Part shown: positions 1 to 6,007 of the stretch, one piece after another
Numbering within the stretch: position 1 is the first letter of the stretch
Layout of the letters: each line of letters begins with the position of its first letter
NCBI GenBank assembly: GCA_025964055.1
Contig: JAOPZP010000073.1
Coordinates: 1 to 6,007 of the forward strand
Origin: Conexibacter sp.
GTDB lineage: Bacteria; Actinomycetota; Thermoleophilia; Solirubrobacterales; Solirubrobacteraceae
DNA: 6,007 nucleotides
Reading direction: 5' to 3'
The notes under the pieces: model-generated
What the model saw: only the letters and a program-made list of their open reading frames with translations
What the model was told of the DNA's origin: nothing
The model's database searches: none
Translations under genes and position numbers: made by a program

Positions 1-343
1 GCGACACGCCGAGGATCGCGTTGGCGCCCAGGCGCGACTTGTTCGGCGTGCCGTCGAGCTCGATGAGCCGGCGGTCCAGGCCGCCCTGGTCGGTGGCGTC
101 CAGGCCGGCGACCGCCGCGGCGATCTCACCGTTGACGTTGGCCACCGCCTTGGTCACGCCCTTGCCGAGGTACTCCGGGCCGCCGTCGCGCAGCTCGGTG
201 GCCTCGAACTCGCCGGTCGACGCGCCCGACGGGACGGCGGCACGGCCCGTCGCCCCGGAGCGCAGGGCCAGCTCGACCTCGACGGTCGGGTTGCCGCGCG
301 AGTCGAGGATCTGCCGGGCGTGGACGCGTTCGATGGCGCTCAT
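1..343 (-). CDS. eno: Enolase (phosphopyruvate hydratase), N-terminal part, cut by the window edge
   Basis: Enolase converts 2-phosphoglycerate to phosphoenolpyruvate in glycolysis and the reverse in gluconeogenesis; it is a cytoplasmic, Mg-dependent enzyme. Translating the minus strand from the ATG at 343-341 gives 114 codons beginning MSAIERVHARQILDSRGNPT. The family signatures visible are DSRGNPTVEVEL (residues 14-25), the mobile active-site loop PSGASTGEFEA (38-48, with Ser42 equivalent to the Mg-binding loop serine, yeast Ser39), LGKGV (about 59-63) and NKSRLGANAILGVS (about 101-114). This is the N-terminal capping domain; the TIM-barrel with the catalytic Lys/Glu residues lies beyond the left edge. 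The start lies 9 bp after the mazG stop. A weak AGGA (complement of 357-360) sits 13 nt before the ATG, inside the mazG end. Close spacing implies co-transcription, probably with translational coupling. The identification is secure. Confidence 0.96.
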   Translation of the reverse strand, partial: MSAIERVHARQILDSRGNPTVEVELALRSGATGRAAVPSGASTGEFEATELRDGGPEYLGKGVTKAVANVNGEIAAAVAGLDATDQGGLDRRLIELDGTPNKSRLGANAILGVS

Positions 344-352
344 GAGGTCGTT

Positions 353-1141
353 TCAGTCCTGTTCTTCTCGGAGTCGAGCCTGCGCGTAGTAGTTCAGCTG
401 GCGGCCGGTGCCCAGGCCGTTCCAGGTCTCGCCGTCGGCCGCGGCGAGCCGCTCGGCGGCCTCGACGCGCGCGCGAAACCTATCGGCCGAGGACCGCAGC
501 GCGAGCTCCGGGTCCACCTTGAGCTTGCGCGCGACGTTGACCGCGGCGAACAGCAGGTCGCCGACGTCGGCGTACCGGGCGTCGGGATCGTCGCCCGCGG
601 CGGACCCCTCGAGCTGCTCCAGCTGGCCCGCGACGGCGTCGTAGGGCGGCGCGTCGACGTCGAAGCCGGTCGTGGCGGTCCGCCGCTGCACCTTGCGGGC
701 GTACAGCGTCGCGGGCAGGTTCTCCGGGACCTCGCCGAAGATGCCGGGCTCGCGCCCCGCCTCGGTGGACTTGATGGCGTCCCAGTTGGCCAGCACCTCC
801 CCCGCGTCGGCCACCTCGGTCTCGCCGAAGATGTGCGGGTGGCGCCGGATGAGCTTCTGGCGGACGTGCTCGGCGACGTCGGCCAGCGAGCCCGCGTCGC
901 GCTCCTCCAGCAGCAGCGAGAGGAAGTGCACCTGGAACAGGACGTCGCCCAGCTCGTCGAGCATCTTGGCGTCATCGCGGCGGTGCGCCGCGTCGGCGAG
1001 CTCGTAGGCCTCTTCGAGCGTGTGGGGGACGATCGTGCGCTCGTCCTGCTCGCGGTCCCACGGGCACTCGACCCGCAGGCGCCGCGTCAGGGCGTCGAGC
1101 TGCTCCAGGGCCTGGGCGACTTCGGCGGGCGTCTTGGACAC
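353..1141 (-). CDS. mazG: MazG, nucleoside triphosphate pyrophosphohydrolase
   Basis: MazG enzymes hydrolyse (d)NTPs to the monophosphate and pyrophosphate in the cytoplasm, clearing damaged or excess nucleotides. The 262-residue protein has the two-domain layout of E. coli MazG and a similar length. Numbering from the GTG start, the N-terminal domain shows CPWDREQ (26-32), the metal-binding EExxE (Glu43, Glu44, Glu47) paired with ExxD (Glu63, Asp66 in DELGDVLFQVHF), then RRHPHIFGE (99-107) and NWDAIKSTE (119-127). The C-terminal domain shows DVGDLLFAAVNVARKL (192-207), with Asp192 where E. coli has Glu and Asp195 conserved. The start is uncertain: the only in-frame options are GTG at 1141-1139 and TTG at 1150-1148, and neither has a good Shine-Dalgarno sequence. 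I prefer GTG as the commoner codon; TTG would add three residues. Both starts lie in a 55-bp tandem repeat. The stop is TGA at 355-353, 9 bp before eno. Confidence 0.95.
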   Translation of the reverse strand: MSKTPAEVAQALEQLDALTRRLRVECPWDREQDERTIVPHTLEEAYELADAAHRRDDAKMLDELGDVLFQVHFLSLLLEERDAGSLADVAEHVRQKLIRRHPHIFGETEVADAGEVLANWDAIKSTEAGREPGIFGEVPENLPATLYARKVQRRTATTGFDVDAPPYDAVAGQLEQLEGSAAGDDPDARYADVGDLLFAAVNVARKLKVDPELALRSSADRFRARVEAAERLAAADGETWNGLGTGRQLNYYAQARLREEQD

Positions 1142-1252
1142 CGCTCGCAATCTAGCGCCAGCGCCCTACTCCGGCGGGTGTCGCGAGGGGCGACACCGCT
1201 CGCAATCTAGCGCCAGAGCCCTGCTCCGGCGGGTGTCGCGAACCGCGACACC
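1137..1252. repeat. 55-bp imperfect tandem repeat, two copies plus a 6-bp third start
   Basis: Copy 1 is 1137-1191 and copy 2 is 1192-1246; both begin GACACCGCTCGCAATCTAGC. They match at 50 of 55 positions by my alignment. The differences are at copy position 26 (C/A), position 32 (A/G) and three bases of the tail GGGGC/ACCGC. A third copy begins with GACACC at 1247-1252, then diverges. The array fills most of the gap between the foldase stop and mazG, and copy 1 runs into the first codons of mazG. Each copy junction forms a hairpin (see the two separate entries). It could be a local duplication of the mazG leader or part of a dispersed intergenic repeat family; one window cannot decide. Confidence 0.9.
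1177..1197. other. Hairpin at the junction of repeat copies 1 and 2
   Basis: GGTGTCGC (1177-1184) and GCGACACC (1190-1197) form a perfect 8-bp stem around a 5-nt loop. It spans the boundary at 1191/1192 of the tandem repeat and is a shorter version of the hairpin at 1227-1257. There is no U-run on either strand, so it is not a classical intrinsic terminator. In the minus-strand transcript it would sit in the mazG leader, ending about 36 nt before the GTG start. Confidence 0.5.
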
Positions 1253-1257
1253 CGCCG
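1227..1257 (-). terminator. Strong GC-rich hairpin after the foldase gene, possible U-less terminator
   Basis: CGGCGGGTGTCGCG (1227-1240) and CGCGACACCCGCCG (1244-1257) are perfect inverted complements: a 14-bp stem with a 3-nt loop. It starts 22 bases past the TAG stop of the lipoprotein gene (1282-1280) on the minus strand. No U-tract follows it on either strand, so its role is inferred from position and stem strength. It may slow or end transcription between the foldase and mazG, or it may protect the 3' end of the upstream message. The structure itself is plain in the sequence; the function is not. Confidence 0.45.
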
Positions 1258-1279
1258 AGATCCACCCGGCGCCCCGCGC

Positions 1280-2455
1280 CTACTTCGTGGTCGTCGTCGG
1301 CGCCGGCTGCGGCGTCGGCTGCGTCGCGGCGGCGGTCGTCGCGGCCTTCTTCGGCGCGTTGTTGCAGTCGGTGGTCACGTAGCCCTTCTGGCAGTCCGTC
1401 CGCTTCTTCCACTTGGCCTGGAAGGACTTGACGAACGCGTCGAGCTTCTTCTGCTGCTGCTGGGAGACCAGGAGCTGCTTGATCGACGCCTTGGACTGCG
1501 CCAGCGACTGCTGCGAGCCGGGCGAGATCTTGGCGACCTCGAAGACGTAGTAGCCGAACTGCGTCTTGACCGGGCCCTCGATCTTGCCCTTGGCGGCCTT
1601 GAACGTCGCGTCGTCCAGCGCCTTCTCCTGCTGGCCCTTGGGGACCGCGGCGAGGAGGCCGCCGTTGTCGCGCGTGCCCTGGTCGACCGAGTACTTCGCC
1701 GCGACCGCCTTGAAGGACTGGCCGCCGTCGAGCGCCGCCTTGGCCTTGTTGGCCGTGGCCTGGGTCTTGGTCAGCACGATGCGCAGATCGCGCTTCTCGG
1801 GCACCGAGAAGCGGGCCTTGTTCTTGTTGTAGTAGTCGGCGATCTGCGCGTCGCTGACCTTGTCGGTGCCCTTGAGGATCTGGGTGCGCAGCTTCGTGGA
1901 GAGGCTCTGCACCTTCATGCGGTACAGCAGGTCCTCCTGGACGTAGCCCGAGCTCTTCAGGAAGGCCAGGTAGTCCTTGTCCTTGGGGAAGCTCTGGTTG
2001 CGCTGCTTGTCGAAGTCCTTCTTGACCTGGGCGTCGGTCAGCTTGACGCCCTGGTCGTGGGACTCGCCCTCGATCCAGGCCGACGAGATCAGGAACTGCA
2101 TGACCGAGTCGCGCAGGCTGTCGTACTCCGTCTTGCACTGGGCCTTGTAGGTGGCGTCGGTCGGCGTGGGCTGGCCCTTGGCCGGCTTGGTCGCCGTCTT
2201 CTTCTTGGTGGCGATGCAGGCCTTGAAGTCCGGCGGCTGCGGGATCGCCGCCGCACCCGTCGCCCCGGTCTGCTGCTGCTGCGAGGTCGCCGCCACCTTG
2301 AGCCAGTGGTCGAACTCCGTGGTCTTGATCGAGTCACTGCCGATCTTGACCACGGCGTTGCCGGGCACGCCTCCACCGCCGCCACAGGCGGACAGAGCCA
2401 GGGGGAGCACGAAAAAGGCGCTCAGGAGCGCCAGGTAGCGACGAGTCGATGTCAT
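1280..2455 (-). CDS. SurA/PrsA-like foldase lipoprotein with a parvulin-type (PpiC) domain
   Basis: A 391-residue predicted exported lipoprotein that probably helps newly secreted proteins fold at the outer face of the membrane. Residues 1-24 are a signal peptide: basic TRRY, a hydrophobic stretch LALLSAFFVLPLAL, and the lipobox LSAC with Cys24 as the lipidated residue. Five glycines follow as a tether. Residues about 35-215 are the charged, helical N-terminal chaperone part of SurA-like proteins. Residues about 222-310 are a parvulin-like domain, recognised by GQSFKAVAAKYSVDQGT, NGGLLAAVPKGQ and the closing KTQFGYYVFEV. A helix (about 315-350) and a Pro/Thr/Ala-rich tail (370-391) end the protein. 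Both histidines usual in active parvulins appear replaced (Arg225 and Tyr303), so isomerase activity is doubtful. Four cysteines besides Cys24 (80, 107, 355, 364) could form disulfides. Start ATG 2455-2453 fits the signal peptide; no clear Shine-Dalgarno is visible. Confidence 0.88.
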   Translation of the reverse strand: MTSTRRYLALLSAFFVLPLALSACGGGGGVPGNAVVKIGSDSIKTTEFDHWLKVAATSQQQQTGATGAAAIPQPPDFKACIATKKKTATKPAKGQPTPTDATYKAQCKTEYDSLRDSVMQFLISSAWIEGESHDQGVKLTDAQVKKDFDKQRNQSFPKDKDYLAFLKSSGYVQEDLLYRMKVQSLSTKLRTQILKGTDKVSDAQIADYYNKNKARFSVPEKRDLRIVLTKTQATANKAKAALDGGQSFKAVAAKYSVDQGTRDNGGLLAAVPKGQQEKALDDATFKAAKGKIEGPVKTQFGYYVFEVAKISPGSQQSLAQSKASIKQLLVSQQQQKKLDAFVKSFQAKWKKRTDCQKGYVTTDCNNAPKKAATTAAATQPTPQPAPTTTTK

Positions 2456-2479
2456 AGCGGGGCGGAAGCTACCAGGGTC

Positions 2480-2510
2480 CGTATGAAGCGCACCTTAAAC
2501 CTATGTCCAA
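2480..2510 (-). promoter_or_regulatory. Weak candidate promoter before the foldase lipoprotein gene
   Basis: The 64-bp gap between the mfd stop and the lipoprotein start is much richer in A/T than the surrounding DNA. On the minus strand TTGGAC (2510-2505) could serve as a -35 element, with TTCATA (2487-2482, 17-nt spacing) or CATACG (2485-2480, 19-nt spacing) as a poor -10. TAAGGT (2497-2492) fits the loose TAnnnT pattern but has no -35 at the right distance. None matches consensus well; local composition is the main support. The gene may equally be read through from mfd. Confidence 0.22.
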
Positions 2511-2519
2511 TCGACACAG

Positions 2520-5888
<3,369 letters not shown>

Positions 5889-5937
5889 ATGGGCATGCGC
5901 AGCGACCGCGCAGGGGCGCGGCCGGGTGCTGCACTCC

Positions 5938-5943
5938 ATTCTA
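5938..5943 (-). promoter_or_regulatory. Possible -10 element (TAGAAT) for mfd
   Basis: On the minus strand TAGAAT (5943-5938) matches the TATAAT consensus at five of six bases and fits the TAnnnT form of many high-GC actinobacterial promoters. It would put the transcript start near 5931, giving a leader of about 43 nt before the ATG at 5888 and excluding the ATG at 5939, which it overlaps. I see no recognisable -35 hexamer 16-18 nt upstream, so this rests on the -10 box and its position alone. Confidence 0.3.
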
Positions 5944-5972
5944 GGATCTGGCGGCGGCGACCCCGGTGCGGG

Positions 5973-6007
5973 TCAGCCGAAGGTCAGCGAGAGGATGCCG
6001 GCGAGCT
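5973..6007 (-). CDS. C-terminal end of an unidentified upstream gene (partial)
   Basis: The minus strand from the right edge reads LAGILSLTFG and then TGA (5975-5973). All ten visible codons end in G or C, as in the neighbouring genes, whereas the two other frames on this strand are poor in third-position G/C. The peptide is hydrophobic, as at the end of a membrane protein, but ten residues are too few to name a family. Its stop lies 84 bp before the preferred mfd start, or 33 bp before the alternative start. Confidence is moderate because only a short fragment is visible. Confidence 0.5.
   Translation of the reverse strand, partial: LAGILSLTFG

Noticed and set aside
320..1210. 296-codon plus-strand open frame opposite mazG
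   Set aside because: It is antisense to the clearly recognisable mazG and exists because high GC suppresses stops; its Arg/Val/Leu/Gly-rich translation shows no family motif.
1137..1252. Possible CRISPR array
   Set aside because: The two copies are adjacent with no spacers, and only two full copies exist.
1451..1462. CTG trinucleotide runs here and at 2270-2281
   Set aside because: Each is four units long and simply encodes Gln-rich patches (SQQQQ) of the foldase lipoprotein on the minus strand; too short to call a microsatellite.
1152..2138. 328-codon minus-strand frame over the foldase gene
   Set aside because: It is a Gly/Arg/Gln-rich shadow; the foldase frame has a signal peptide, lipobox and parvulin domain.

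Overview
The window is a GC-rich, densely coding, single-strand gene run that reads entirely on the minus strand. In transcription order (right to left) it holds: the last ten codons of an unidentified gene with a hydrophobic C-terminus; mfd (transcription-repair coupling factor); a lipoprotein of the SurA/PrsA foldase type; mazG (nucleoside triphosphate pyrophosphohydrolase); and the first 114 codons of eno (enolase), which runs off the left edge. The high GC content, near-universal G/C at third codon positions, GTG/TTG starts and the mfd-mazG-eno order point to a high-GC actinobacterium. The order resembles the Mycobacterium tuberculosis Rv1020-Rv1023 neighbourhood, from memory. A Thermoleophilia/Solirubrobacterales member is my best guess, but it rests on general resemblance only.

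Layout: 5973-6007 is the end of the upstream gene. 5889-5972 is a short leader with a possible -10 hexamer (TAGAAT). mfd fills 2520-5888 (or to 5939). A 64-bp gap, AT-richer than its surroundings, precedes the foldase lipoprotein (1280-2455). The gap between the foldase and mazG, about 130 bp, is almost filled by a 55-bp imperfect tandem repeat with two GC-rich hairpins; the innermost repeat copy includes the mazG start codon. mazG (353-1141) is followed after only 9 bp by eno, so those two are almost certainly co-transcribed.

Functionally these are housekeeping genes: Mfd removes stalled RNA polymerase and recruits excision repair, the lipoprotein probably assists folding of exported proteins, MazG cleans the (d)NTP pool, and enolase is glycolytic. 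No stretch over 300 bases lacks a gene, and I see no mobile element, CRISPR array or RNA gene. I did not find a new multi-gene system. The points worth a second look are the tandem repeat at the mazG start, the loss of both expected catalytic histidines in the parvulin domain, and the choice of mfd start.
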